Source: CAWKGC01 sp963849005 (GTDB lineage: Bacteria; Pseudomonadota; Gammaproteobacteria; Burkholderiales; Usitatibacteraceae). Taken from it: a DNA stretch of 39,860 nt. The DNA is taken from assembly GCA_963849005.1 (NCBI GenBank), contig CAWKGC010000026.1:1-39860 (forward strand), read 5' to 3'. The translations under genes were made by a program, and so were the position numbers. The notes beneath the pieces were generated by a model. That model worked only from the letters and a program-made list of their open reading frames with translations, searched no databases and was not told where the DNA came from. Shown in pieces: positions 16,060 to 24,368 of this stretch; position 1 is the first letter of the stretch; each line of letters opens with the position of its first letter.

Positions 16060-18054
16060 CTACCTGAACAGCTTGGCGACTGCCTCCGAATTCGCCCGTT
16101 CGACATACGCCTTGGCGTCATCGGGCAGGAGCAGCCGTTCCTTCACCAGAGATTGCGCGGCGTTCGCCACCTCGGCCGAGTACTTGCCCTTCGAACCGTA
16201 GCGTTCCTCGAGGGACCTGCGCGGATCGCCCTTTGACGCGCGCTCGGCCTTCGTCGCCGCGAAGGGACTGAAGGTTCCGTCACGGTCGCACAGTTCGCCC
16301 GCGGTGAACGGCTCCTTGTACAGGTTCCATCCCGTGTACGTGGCCACGGGCACGGCGATGTCGGGAAGCCTGATGCCCGCGACCTCGTTGCCGTCGGCAT
16401 CCACCTTCGCGACCAGCGGCCGGTAGGCCTTCGCCGGATCCGGCTTCGGGTTCACCCAATCACCGAACAACTGCAGCGAATTGCCGAAGGTCGCGACCTG
16501 CACGCCGGGGATCTTCGGGAACCCCGTCTTGTCCGGCGCGACCAGCGTCTTGCCGGCAAGCGTCGGCACGCGCGTTGCCGGCGGCGGCTCGCCTCGGCTC
16601 ACCCAATCGTCGAGCGCCGCGAACAGGGCGCGCAAGGCCGGCGCGGGATTGTGCGGGTTGCGCGGGTTGGCGCATTGCCCGGGCGCGGTGGTGAGCCCGG
16701 TGCGCCCGCCATGCTGGGTGCCTGCCACCATGAAGACGCGCGCGTTTTTCGGCAGCGCCATGTCCTTAGTGCCGAGGGGATCGGTATGCAGCAGCGATGC
16801 GCCCTTCTGCCAGTACTCGGTCGAGGTGTTGACCTCGATCAGCAGCGGGTCGAAGCCGTCGCCGCGGAAGAGCGACCCCTTCGCGCCGGTGACCGGATCG
16901 GCCATCGCGGCGGCCGAGAACGGGAAGGCGTTTTCGGGATAGGTGTGGTCCTCATGCTGGGTGTTGGTGCGCGCCGGCATGCCGAACTCGTCGTTCATGA
17001 ACACGCGCCCGACGCCGGAGATGTGCGCGAGCACGCCGTCGAAAACGATGCGCGCATTCTCGTCCTGGTTGAAGCCCTGCGAGATGTGGTCGCGCAGGTA
17101 GCGCCCGCTTTGCGAGATGCCGATCGCGTAGGCGTACTTCATGTTCGGCCCGGCGGGATTCCAGTTGCCCTTGCTGTCGCGTGCCGCGTAGCGGAGGAAG
17201 GAAATCAGGTCTCGCGTCGCCGCGTAGCCGATGCCGAGCACCTTCGGGCCTGTCGCCGGGTAATGGAACTCGTAGAGGGAACCGGGCTCGGGCTTCGTGC
17301 CCTCGGGCAACAACTTGATCGTGCGTGCATCGACATACGCCCAGCCCGATGCGGGGATCTCGCGGCGGGCGTCGGCTTCCTTGCGCCGCATGGTGAGCTT
17401 CGCCTTCGACTGGTCCCGGTCGGCGGCATCGTACGCGAGCCGGAATTGGGCGACTTCGGGCGCGCGGGTGCCGGAGACCAGTTCGTCGCGGATGATGCGA
17501 ACGATCGGCTTGCCGTTATCCATGGCAACAGGCGACTTCATTGCCATGCCGTTGTTTGGCTTCGGCGCGTCGGGGTCCCAGCCGCTCCAGACGATGGTGT
17601 AGCCCTGCTTCAAATAGAGCGCGTTGCCCGCGTCCTTGAGCGTCTTCGGGTCGTTCAGCTCGGCCAGCGGGGCGCCCGGCGCATCGAGCACCCAGTGCAG
17701 GACGAACTTGCGGCCGCGGTTGGTGACGTCGTAGAGGATGCGCCGGTTGGCGCGCTGCGGATCCACCGGGCGCAGGAGGTCGACGTCGATCTCGTACTCG
17801 ACCTTTCCCGCGGCATTGCGCGGTGCGCGGTCGAGATTGACGATGCCCTTGTTGCGTGGGTCCGCCGGATCGAGTTCGCCCCTGGCCGTGCCTGTGACGC
17901 GCTCGTAGCTTCCCGCGTCGCCGAAGGTGCTGCCGGGCGCGAAGGGCGTGATCTTCTGGACCGTGATCTCGGTCAGGGCTGCCCCGGCGCTGGACATGCC
18001 GAGAGCAATGACTGCAGCAGCGGTGGCCGGGAGCGTGAGGTGGAGTGAAATCAT
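16060..18054 (-). CDS. Secreted alpha/beta hydrolase domain protein (Abhydrolase_10 type)
   Basis: A 664-residue protein with a signal peptide (about 1-26, MSSAGAALTE at the end), then the large alpha/beta hydrolase domain seen in many soil proteobacteria. The nucleophile elbow is GISQSGRYLRD near residue 315. Other family marks are SGWDPDAP, HISGVGRVFMNDEFG and the late AGTQHGGR, whose His is a candidate catalytic residue. ATG 18054 follows GAGGA at five bases spacing. Substrates are unknown; an extracytoplasmic ester hydrolase feeding the cluster below is plausible. It lies 41 bp after the cNMP-binding gene and 19 bp before the aldolase on the same strand. Confidence 0.85.
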   Translation of the reverse strand: MISLHLTLPATAAAVIALGMSSAGAALTEITVQKITPFAPGSTFGDAGSYERVTGTARGELDPADPRNKGIVNLDRAPRNAAGKVEYEIDVDLLRPVDPQRANRRILYDVTNRGRKFVLHWVLDAPGAPLAELNDPKTLKDAGNALYLKQGYTIVWSGWDPDAPKPNNGMAMKSPVAMDNGKPIVRIIRDELVSGTRAPEVAQFRLAYDAADRDQSKAKLTMRRKEADARREIPASGWAYVDARTIKLLPEGTKPEPGSLYEFHYPATGPKVLGIGYAATRDLISFLRYAARDSKGNWNPAGPNMKYAYAIGISQSGRYLRDHISQGFNQDENARIVFDGVLAHISGVGRVFMNDEFGMPARTNTQHEDHTYPENAFPFSAAAMADPVTGAKGSLFRGDGFDPLLIEVNTSTEYWQKGASLLHTDPLGTKDMALPKNARVFMVAGTQHGGRTGLTTAPGQCANPRNPHNPAPALRALFAALDDWVSRGEPPPATRVPTLAGKTLVAPDKTGFPKIPGVQVATFGNSLQLFGDWVNPKPDPAKAYRPLVAKVDADGNEVAGIRLPDIAVPVATYTGWNLYKEPFTAGELCDRDGTFSPFAATKAERASKGDPRRSLEERYGSKGKYSAEVANAAQSLVKERLLLPDDAKAYVERANSEAVAKLFR

Positions 18055-18095
18055 CTTGTTCCTCGGCAAGAACGAAAAGGAGAAATGGCGGGGCT

Positions 18096-18452
18096 TCACA
18101 CGCGGCGGTCCATGCTGCGCAGGCGCATCGCCATCGTCTTCATGATCTCGAGGGCGAAGCCGGGCGTCTCCCGGATCAGCGAGGTGAACCGGTCGGCGTT
18201 GATGGGCACGAGCGTGCACTCGGTGATGGCGACGGCCGTGGCGCTGCGCGGCGAGGCGTCGATCAGCGCCATCTCGCCGAACACGCCTCCGGGGCCCACC
18301 TTCTCGAGCATGCGGCCCATGACCGAGAGCCGCACCGAGCCCGTGATCACCACGTACATGCGCGAACCCGAGTCGCCTTCGTGGAAGATCGTCTCGCCGG
18401 CCGGAAAGTCGCGCACGTCGGGATCGTTGCGGAAGCGTTCGAGGCTGCTCAT
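18096..18452 (-). CDS. Stand-alone cyclic nucleotide-binding domain protein
   Basis: A 118-residue protein that consists only of a Crp-type cNMP-binding beta-barrel and the start of the C-helix. The phosphate-binding cassette reads FGEMALIDASPRSATAVA, with the Glu and Arg that contact ribose and phosphate in ligand-binding members. There is no helix-turn-helix, membrane segment or enzymatic domain, so it cannot act as a classical Crp-like transcription factor by itself. Ribosome binding site AGGAG, ten bases before ATG. It sits in the middle of a catabolic gene cluster, suggesting that it modulates a neighbour through protein contact (inference). Confidence 0.85.
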   Translation of the reverse strand: MSSLERFRNDPDVRDFPAGETIFHEGDSGSRMYVVITGSVRLSVMGRMLEKVGPGGVFGEMALIDASPRSATAVAITECTLVPINADRFTSLIRETPGFALEIMKTMAMRLRSMDRRV

Positions 18453-18497
18453 TCGCGATGTTCTCCTGCGGAGGGTCGGTTGGTGGTGGTGCCGCAG

Positions 18498-19256
18498 CTA
18501 GCCCCGGCCGACAAAGGGCATCTTGGTCGCCATCACGGTCATGAACTGCACGTTGGCGTCGAGCGGCAGGCTGGCCATGTGCAAGACCGCATCGGCCACG
18601 TGCTGCACGTTCATGCGCGGCTCGATCGCCATCTCGCCGTCGGCCTGCATCACGCCCTTGGCCATGCGCTCGGTCATCTCGGTGGCGGCATTGCCGATGT
18701 CGATCTGTCCGCAGGCGATGTCGTGCTTGCGCCCGTCGAGCGAAGTCGACTTGGTGAGGCCCGTGATCGCATGCTTGGTGGCGGTGTAGGGCGCCGAATT
18801 CGGCCGCGGCGCGTGCGCCGAGATCGAGCCGTTGTTGATGATGCGCCCGCCGCGCGGGTCCTGCGCCTTCATGATGCGGATCGCCTCCTGCGTGCAGAGG
18901 AAGGCGCCCAGCAGGTTCGCGTCGATCACGGCCTTCAGCGTTTCGAACGGCAGGTCCTCGAGCGGCACGGCGGGAGCGCCCATGCCGGCGTTGTTGAAGA
19001 GAAGGTCGAGGCGGCCGAAAGTCTCTTTCGTTCTCGCGAAGAGGGCTTTCACCGACGCGGGATCGCCGACGTCGGCCTTGACCGCGAGCGCGTGCCCGGC
19101 GGGCGCGCCGGAATCGGCGACGGCCTTCTCGAGCAGCTCCATGCGCCGGCCGGCGAGGACCACGCGATAGCCCGCCTTCAGGAGCGCCAGCGCCGTGGCC
19201 TTGCCGATGCCCGCGCTTGCGCCGGTGACGAGTGCAACCTTGTGTGGCGAAGTCAT
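18498..19256 (-). CDS. SDR family oxidoreductase
   Basis: A 252-residue classical short-chain dehydrogenase/reductase. It has the dinucleotide loop TGASAGIG near residue 11, an AGRR segment favouring NADP, NNAG near 89, catalytic Ser in NNGSISAHAP, and YTATK with the catalytic Tyr and Lys. The C-terminal region is of ordinary length. A strong site AGAGGAAAG precedes the ATG. Substrate is not predictable. The gene lies between the omega-transaminase and the cNMP-binding protein on the same strand, so oxidation or reduction of the transaminase product is a fair guess. Confidence 0.92.
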   Translation of the reverse strand: MTSPHKVALVTGASAGIGKATALALLKAGYRVVLAGRRMELLEKAVADSGAPAGHALAVKADVGDPASVKALFARTKETFGRLDLLFNNAGMGAPAVPLEDLPFETLKAVIDANLLGAFLCTQEAIRIMKAQDPRGGRIINNGSISAHAPRPNSAPYTATKHAITGLTKSTSLDGRKHDIACGQIDIGNAATEMTERMAKGVMQADGEMAIEPRMNVQHVADAVLHMASLPLDANVQFMTVMATKMPFVGRG

Positions 19257-19278
19257 TTACTTTCCTCTTGTCGATTTG

Positions 19279-19307
19279 CTGGATTCCGGGTCAAGCCCGG
19301 AATGACG
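19279..19307. repeat. 29-bp REP-like hairpin element, copy 2
   Basis: Exact reverse complement of the 29-base element at 6945-6973. It lies in the 103-bp gap between the SDR start and the aminotransferase stop, here without the flanking CGGGTCAG palindrome. Confidence 0.85.
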
Positions 19308-19320
19308 AGTCTGAAGGACT

Positions 19321-19349
19321 CATCGGCATTCATCGGCGTTCATCGGCGG
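19321..19349. repeat. Short tandem repeat of CATCGGCGTT type
   Basis: Three consecutive 10-base units (CATCGGCATT, CATCGGCGTT, CATCGGCGGT) just upstream of the aminotransferase stop codon and next to the REP-like element. The units differ at one or two bases. Confidence 0.6.
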
Positions 19350-19359
19350 TTCCATCGCC

Positions 19360-20697
19360 TCAATCGAGCGAAGCGAGTACCTCGCGCAGCGTGTCCACGA
19401 TCTGCGCGATGTGGCTTTCCTCGACGATCAATGCGGGCGAAAGCGCGATGATGTCGCCGGTGGTGCGGATCATGAGGCCCTTCTCCCACGCCTTGAGGAA
19501 GGCCGCGAAGCCGCGCGCGCCGGGAGCGCCTTCGCGCGGCGCGAGTTCCACCGCGCCGACCAGCCCGCAATTGCGGATGTCGATGACGTTCTTCACGCCC
19601 TTGAGCGCATGGAGCGCGTCCTCGAACTTCGGCGCCATCGCGGCAGCGCGCTCGAACAGCCCTTCGTCCTTGTAGAACTGCAGCGCGGCGATGCCGGCCG
19701 CGCAGGCGAGCGGGTGCGCCGAATAGGTATACCCGTGGAAGATCTCGATCGCGCCCGGCGGGCCGACCATGAAGGCATCGTGGATCGCCTTCGAACACAC
19801 CACGCCGCCCATCGGCACCGTGCCCGAGGTCACGCCCTTGGCGAACGTGATCATGTCCGGCTCGACGTCCCAGACGCCGGCTGCGAACGCGCCGCCCAGT
19901 CGCCCGAACGCGGAGATCACCTCGTCGAAGATGAGGAGGATGCCGTGCTTCTTCGTGATCTCGCGCAACCGCTTCAGGTAGCCCTTGGGCGGCATCAGCA
20001 CGCCGGTGGAGCCGGCCATCGGCTCGACGATGACGGCGGCGATCGTGGAGGCATCGTGCAGCGCGACCAGCCGCTCGAGCTCGTCGGCGAGGTGCGCGCC
20101 GTGCTCGGGCAGGCCGCGCGTGAAGGCGTTCTTCGCGAGGTCATGCGTGTGCGGCAGGTGGTCCACGCCGGTGAGCATCTGCCCGAACATCTTGCGGTTG
20201 GCGACCATGCCGCCCACCGAGATGCCGCCGAAGCCCACGCCGTGGTAGCCGCGCTCCCGTCCGATCAGCCGCGTGCGGCCGCCTTCGCCCTTCACGCGGT
20301 GGTAGGCGAGCGCGATCTTGAGCGCCGTGTCCACCGCCTCGGAGCCCGAGTTGCAGAAGAACACGTGGTCGAGCGTGCCGGGCGTGAGCTCGACGATGCG
20401 GTTGGCCAGCTCGAAGGCGAGCGGATGGCCGATCTGGAAGGGCGGCGAGAAGTCGAGCGTGGCGGCCTGCTTCTGGATCGCCTCCGTGATCGGCTTCGCG
20501 CCGTGTCCCGCGTTGCAGCACCACAGCCCCGCGATGGCGTCCAGCACCTGGCGTCCGTCGGTGGTGGTGTAGTGCATGCCCTTGGCGGAAGCCACCAGGC
20601 GCGGCGCCGACTTGAACTGGCGGTTCGCGGTGAACGGCATCCAGTACGCGCCGAAATCGTCGGGATGGAGGTGGACCTGGTCGGAGAGGATGGTCAT
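19360..20697 (-). CDS. Class III aminotransferase, beta-alanine (omega-amino acid):pyruvate transaminase-like
   Basis: A 445-residue PLP enzyme that aligns end to end with Pseudomonas omega-amino acid:pyruvate transaminase. Shared features are WMPFTANRQF near the N-terminus, the phosphate-binding NSGSEAVDTALK, ring-stacking Tyr151 (RGYHG), Asp258 in IFDEVISAFGR, the Schiff-base Lys287 in TFAKGVTSG, and HGYTYSAHPLACAA. It should transfer the amino group of beta-alanine or related omega-amines to pyruvate, in the cytoplasm. Ribosome binding site AAGAGG before ATG 20697. It is the first gene of the minus-strand cluster down to 15276 and is divergent from the Bug-PrpD operon. Confidence 0.93.
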   Translation of the reverse strand: MTILSDQVHLHPDDFGAYWMPFTANRQFKSAPRLVASAKGMHYTTTDGRQVLDAIAGLWCCNAGHGAKPITEAIQKQAATLDFSPPFQIGHPLAFELANRIVELTPGTLDHVFFCNSGSEAVDTALKIALAYHRVKGEGGRTRLIGRERGYHGVGFGGISVGGMVANRKMFGQMLTGVDHLPHTHDLAKNAFTRGLPEHGAHLADELERLVALHDASTIAAVIVEPMAGSTGVLMPPKGYLKRLREITKKHGILLIFDEVISAFGRLGGAFAAGVWDVEPDMITFAKGVTSGTVPMGGVVCSKAIHDAFMVGPPGAIEIFHGYTYSAHPLACAAGIAALQFYKDEGLFERAAAMAPKFEDALHALKGVKNVIDIRNCGLVGAVELAPREGAPGARGFAAFLKAWEKGLMIRTTGDIIALSPALIVEESHIAQIVDTLREVLASLD

Positions 20698-20816
20698 GGT
20701 GGCCTCTTTACTTGTGTGCGGGAAGGAAAGCGAAAGCGGATGCCTATTCTACTGCTCCCGGTCAAGGCCACGCGACGGATTCCTGTGCCATAGTCTTCGG
20801 ACCACAGGGGGAGACC

Positions 20817-21788
20817 ATGAATCGCCGTGAACTCATGCATGCCGCGCTCGCGCTCGGCGCCGCGCAGTCGTTGCCCGCCTTCGCCCAGGCCTATCCGACC
20901 AGGGCCATCAAGTACATCGTGCCGGTGGTCGCGGGCGGCGGCAGCGACCTCGTCGGCCGCACCGTCACCGAACGCTGGGCAAAGCTGCTCGGCCAGCCGA
21001 TGGTGGTCGAAAACATCGGCGGCGGCGGCGGCGTGATCGCCAGCCAGGCGACCGCCCGGGCGGCACCCGACGGTTACACGCTGATGCAGGGCTACGTGGC
21101 CACGCACGGCACCAACCCCGCGACGCGCAAGGTGCCCTACGACGCGGTGAGGGACTTCACCCCCATCGGCATGATCGGCGCAACGCCCAACGTGCTGGTG
21201 GTCGGCGCCGCGGTCCCGGCGAAGGACGTCAGGGAATTCATCGAGTACGCGAAGAAGAACGCAGACAAGATCAGCTACGGCTCGGCCGGCCCCGGCTCCC
21301 TCACCCACCTGACGATGGAACTCTTCAAGCAGCCCATCGGCGTGGAAATCGTGCACGTCCCCTACAAGGGCATCGCCCCCGCGCTCACCGACTTGATCGC
21401 CGGCAACACCCAGGTGATGTTTCCGGGTCTCACGGCGGCACTGGGCCACATCAAGTCGGGTCGTATCCGGCCGCTCGCGGTCACCGGCGCCACGCGCCAC
21501 CCGCTGCTTCCCGACGTGCCGACGCTCGCGGAAGCCGGGTTCGTCGGCTTCGAGGCGACGCAGTGGTACGGCGTCGTCGGCCCCGCCGGCATCCCGGAGC
21601 CGATCGTCAAGCTCCTGAACGACACCCTCAACACGGTGATCGCAACACCCGAGTTGAAGGAAAAGCTTGCGGTGGAAGCGATCCAGCCCATGCCCATGTC
21701 GCCCGCGCAGTTCGGCCAGTACATCGCTGCCGAGATCGCCAAGTGGGGCAAGGTCGCGCGCGAGCGCAACATCCAGCTCGATTCCTGA
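20817..21788 (+). CDS. Bug family tripartite tricarboxylate transporter substrate-binding protein
   Basis: A 323-residue TctC/Bug receptor. The N-terminus has a Tat-like start (MNRRELMHAALALG) ending PAFAQA, followed by IVPVVAGGGSDLVGR, PDGYTLMQGY, YGSAGPGSLTH, VHVPYKG and LPDVPTLAEAG. ATG 20817 has an excellent site, GGGGGAG. It opens a three-gene operon with MmgE/PrpD (22 bp away) and a D-2-hydroxyacid dehydrogenase. The operon context suggests that the ligand is a hydroxy- or polycarboxylic acid degraded by those enzymes. No TctAB membrane subunits are nearby, so it must borrow a transporter encoded elsewhere. Confidence 0.94.
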   Translation: MNRRELMHAALALGAAQSLPAFAQAYPTRAIKYIVPVVAGGGSDLVGRTVTERWAKLLGQPMVVENIGGGGGVIASQATARAAPDGYTLMQGYVATHGTNPATRKVPYDAVRDFTPIGMIGATPNVLVVGAAVPAKDVREFIEYAKKNADKISYGSAGPGSLTHLTMELFKQPIGVEIVHVPYKGIAPALTDLIAGNTQVMFPGLTAALGHIKSGRIRPLAVTGATRHPLLPDVPTLAEAGFVGFEATQWYGVVGPAGIPEPIVKLLNDTLNTVIATPELKEKLAVEAIQPMPMSPAQFGQYIAAEIAKWGKVARERNIQLDS

Positions 21789-21810
21789 TTTCCCTTTCGA
21801 AAAGAGTCCC

Positions 21811-23184
21811 ATGGCCCGAAACACCCAGGTCGCCGCCGACACCAACGCGCCGGCCGTCACCTCGATCCTCGCGAAGTTCGTTGCGACGCATCCCTCGCGC
21901 GGCTGGAGCGACGCTGTCGACCACGAGGCGCACCGTACCTTTCTCAACTGGGTGGGCTGCGCGGTCGGCGCCGCCAACCATGCCAGCGCCATTGCCGCGC
22001 TGGGCGCGGTGCGCGAGCTCGAGCCCGCGTCGCAATCCGCGGTGCTCGGCCGCCGCGACCGCGTGGACATGGCCAACGCCGCGCTTTTGAACGGCATCAC
22101 CTCGCACACCTTCGACTTCGACGACACGCATCTCAAGACCATCATCCATCCCGCGGGCCCGGTGGCCTCGGCTTTGCTGGCGCTGGCCGAACACACGGGA
22201 GCCTCGGGGCGCGCGTTGATCGATTCCCTGGTGCTCGGCATCGACGTTTCCTGCCGCGTCGGCAACTGCCTTTATCCCGACCACTACGACCGAGGCTGGC
22301 ACATCACCGGGTCCACCGGCATGCTGGGCGCCGCTGCCGGTTGCGCGCGATTGCTGGGGCTCGATGAGAAACAGGCGGCAATGGCCCTTGGAATCGCCGC
22401 TTCGCAGCCGATCGGCCTGCGCGAGCAGTTCGGCACCATGACCAAGCCATTGCATCCGGGCGCCGCCGCGAAGGTGGGGCTGATGGCGGCGCTGCTCGCG
22501 AGGAACGGCTTCACGTCGAGCGGCAAGGCAATCGAGGCGCCGCGCGGATTCGCGCAGGTGATCTCCGACAAGCACGACTGGAGCGAGATCACCCACGAGC
22601 TCGGCACGCGCTTCGAGATCTCGTTCAATACCTACAAGCCGTTCGCCTGCGGCATCGTCATCCACCCGAGCATCGACGCCTGCGCCCAGCTGCGCGCGCG
22701 CGGCGTGAAGGCCGAAGACGTGGAGCGCATCGAGCTCAAGGTGCATCCGCTGGTGCTGGAACTCACCGGCAAGAAGGAACCGCAGGACGGCCTGCAGGGC
22801 AAGTTCAGCGTCTACCACGGCTGCGCGGCGGGGCTGATCTTCGGCCGCGCCGGCGAGGGCGAGTACGACGACGAGATCGTGCGGCGCGCCGATGTCACCG
22901 CGCTGCGACGCAAAGTGGTCGCCACCCCGGACGACGCGATCGACGAGGCCTCGGCGGACGTCACCGCGATACTCAAGGACGGGCGGCGAGAGCATGTCTT
23001 CGTCGAGCACGCCATCGGCTCGCTGGAGCGCCCGCTGACCGACGCGGGTCTCGAAGGGAAGTTCCACGGGCTGGCCGATGCGGTCGTCGGCGCCGCGCGC
23101 GCGAACGAGCTGATCGCCGCATGCTGGAAGCTCGGTTCCGCGGCCGACGTGCGCGCGGTCATCGCTGCGGCGACGCCGCCATGA
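21811..23184 (+). CDS. MmgE/PrpD family protein
   Basis: A 457-residue member of the MmgE/PrpD family (2-methylcitrate dehydratase, cis-aconitate decarboxylase and iminodisuccinate epimerase relatives). Typical features are an all-helical N-terminal domain with NGITSHTFDFDDTH, the GSTGMLGAAAGCARLLGL helix, GTMTKPLHPG, and FKPFACG-like NTYKPFACGIVIHP leading into the second domain. Family enzymes remove or rearrange groups on di- and tricarboxylates without a metal cofactor. The exact reaction cannot be inferred. The prp methylcitrate cluster is not present. The stop overlaps the next ATG as ATGA, so it is translationally coupled to the dehydrogenase. Confidence 0.92.
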   Translation: MARNTQVAADTNAPAVTSILAKFVATHPSRGWSDAVDHEAHRTFLNWVGCAVGAANHASAIAALGAVRELEPASQSAVLGRRDRVDMANAALLNGITSHTFDFDDTHLKTIIHPAGPVASALLALAEHTGASGRALIDSLVLGIDVSCRVGNCLYPDHYDRGWHITGSTGMLGAAAGCARLLGLDEKQAAMALGIAASQPIGLREQFGTMTKPLHPGAAAKVGLMAALLARNGFTSSGKAIEAPRGFAQVISDKHDWSEITHELGTRFEISFNTYKPFACGIVIHPSIDACAQLRARGVKAEDVERIELKVHPLVLELTGKKEPQDGLQGKFSVYHGCAAGLIFGRAGEGEYDDEIVRRADVTALRRKVVATPDDAIDEASADVTAILKDGRREHVFVEHAIGSLERPLTDAGLEGKFHGLADAVVGAARANELIAACWKLGSAADVRAVIAAATPP

Positions 23185-24125
23185 GCTTGCGACCGAAGAT
23201 CGTCGTGCTCGACGACTACGAAAGGGCCATGCGCAGGCTGGGCGACTGGAGCGCGATCGAGGCGAAGGCCGACGTCACGATCCATGAGGTGCGCCTTCGT
23301 GGCGAGGCGCTGCATGCGGCGATCGCCGACGCGGACGCGATCGTGCTGGTGCGCGACCGCACGCCGATGGACGCGAAACTCGTGGCAACGCTGCCGAAGC
23401 TGCGCTACGTGGTCTTCACCGGCGCGCGCAATACCCAGCTCGATGCGGCCGCGCTCGCGGCGCGCAACATCCCGGTCAGCAACACCGGCAAGGATGCCGG
23501 CAAGGCGGGCACCGTCGAGCACACCTGGGCGCTGGTGCTTGCGGCCATGAAGAGGATGGAAGCGCAGATGGCAGTGATGCGCTCGGGCGGCTGGCGCGTC
23601 GAGGGCCTGCTCTCGCACATGCTCGACGGCGAAAGGCTGGGGCTGATCGGGCTGGGCGAGATCGGCGCCCGCGTGGCCAGGGTCGGGCAGGCTTTCGGCA
23701 TGGAGGCGGTCGCGTGGAGCCCGCACATGACGTCGGATCGCGCCGCGGAACATGGCGCGAAATCGGTTCCGCTGGAAGAACTGCTCTCGACTTCGCGCGT
23801 GGTGAGCCTGCATCTCGTGCCGAGCGCGGAGACGAAGCAGCTCCTCAACGCGCAACGCCTCGCACTGATGCGCGGCGATGCGGTGCTGGTCAACACCTCG
23901 CGGGCGACGCTGATCGACATGGGTGCGTTGATTCCGGCGCTGGCGGCAGGGCGGCCAGGCATGGCGGCACTCGACGTCTACGAGAACGAGCCGCTTGCCG
24001 CCGACCATCCCTTGCGTGCAATTCCCAATGTTGTCCTCACCCCGCATATCGGCTTCGTCACGGAGCCGGTGTTCCGGCGCTTCGCAGAGGGCACGATCGC
24101 GCACCTCACCGCCTGGCTGAAATAG
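23181..24125 (+). CDS. D-2-hydroxyacid dehydrogenase family protein
   Basis: A 314-residue NAD-dependent dehydrogenase of the SerA/formate dehydrogenase superfamily. The Rossmann loop is LGLIGLGEIGARVARVGQ at about residues 152-169. The substrate-binding FTGARN segment, the catalytic Arg in VNTSRATLID, Glu in ENEPL and the His in TPHIGFVTEP are all present. ATG 23181 shares four bases with the PrpD stop codon. It is the last gene of the Bug-PrpD-dehydrogenase operon and would oxidise or reduce a 2-hydroxy/2-oxo acid made or used by the PrpD enzyme. A large repeat complex starts 3 bp after its stop. Confidence 0.92.
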   Translation: MSLRPKIVVLDDYERAMRRLGDWSAIEAKADVTIHEVRLRGEALHAAIADADAIVLVRDRTPMDAKLVATLPKLRYVVFTGARNTQLDAAALAARNIPVSNTGKDAGKAGTVEHTWALVLAAMKRMEAQMAVMRSGGWRVEGLLSHMLDGERLGLIGLGEIGARVARVGQAFGMEAVAWSPHMTSDRAAEHGAKSVPLEELLSTSRVVSLHLVPSAETKQLLNAQRLALMRGDAVLVNTSRATLIDMGALIPALAAGRPGMAALDVYENEPLAADHPLRAIPNVVLTPHIGFVTEPVFRRFAEGTIAHLTAWLK

Positions 24126-24127
24126 GC

Positions 24128-24225
24128 GGGGTCAGAGACGCAAGAAATGGGGTCAGGTTACATTTCCGTTCGGATCGCGCAGCGATCCTGCGCGTCCGGA
24201 AATGTAACCTGACCCCATTTCTTGC
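24128..24225. repeat. Compound palindrome with GGGGTCAG modules
   Basis: Arms of 29 bp at 24140-24168 and 24197-24225 are perfect reverse complements. The loop holds a further 7-bp hairpin (24172-24178 with 24182-24188). GGGGTCAG occurs at 24128 and 24149, and the mirrored CTGACCCC lies in the right arm. The element begins 3 bp after a stop codon and precedes the tandem array at 24242. Confidence 0.93.
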
Positions 24226-24241
24226 TGACCCCAATTGTTTC

Positions 24242-24314
24242 GTCTCTGACCCCAAATTGCGTCTCTGACCCCAGATTGCGTCTCTGACCCCAAATTGCGT
24301 CTCTGACCCCAATT
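24242..24314. repeat. Four-copy 19-bp tandem array of GTCTCTGACCCCAAATTGC
   Basis: Copies start at 24242, 24261, 24280 and 24299. The second has one substitution and the fourth is cut after 16 bases. The unit is the reverse complement of the GGGGTCAGAGAC module in the neighbouring palindrome and at 15222. The array lies 55 bp before the ettA start, where its promoter should be. Confidence 0.93.
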
Positions 24315-24368
24315 ATTCCGGGTCGTGTATCCTCTCGCCTCTCCCGGAAAACCCCAGGTCGCACTCCC

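Noticed and set aside
18096..18452. Crp/Fnr transcription factor controlling the FNR-like boxes
   Set aside because: It lacks the helix-turn-helix domain and lies 19 kb away.
24242..24314. CRISPR array
   Set aside because: The 19-bp units are directly adjacent with no spacers, and no cas gene is present.
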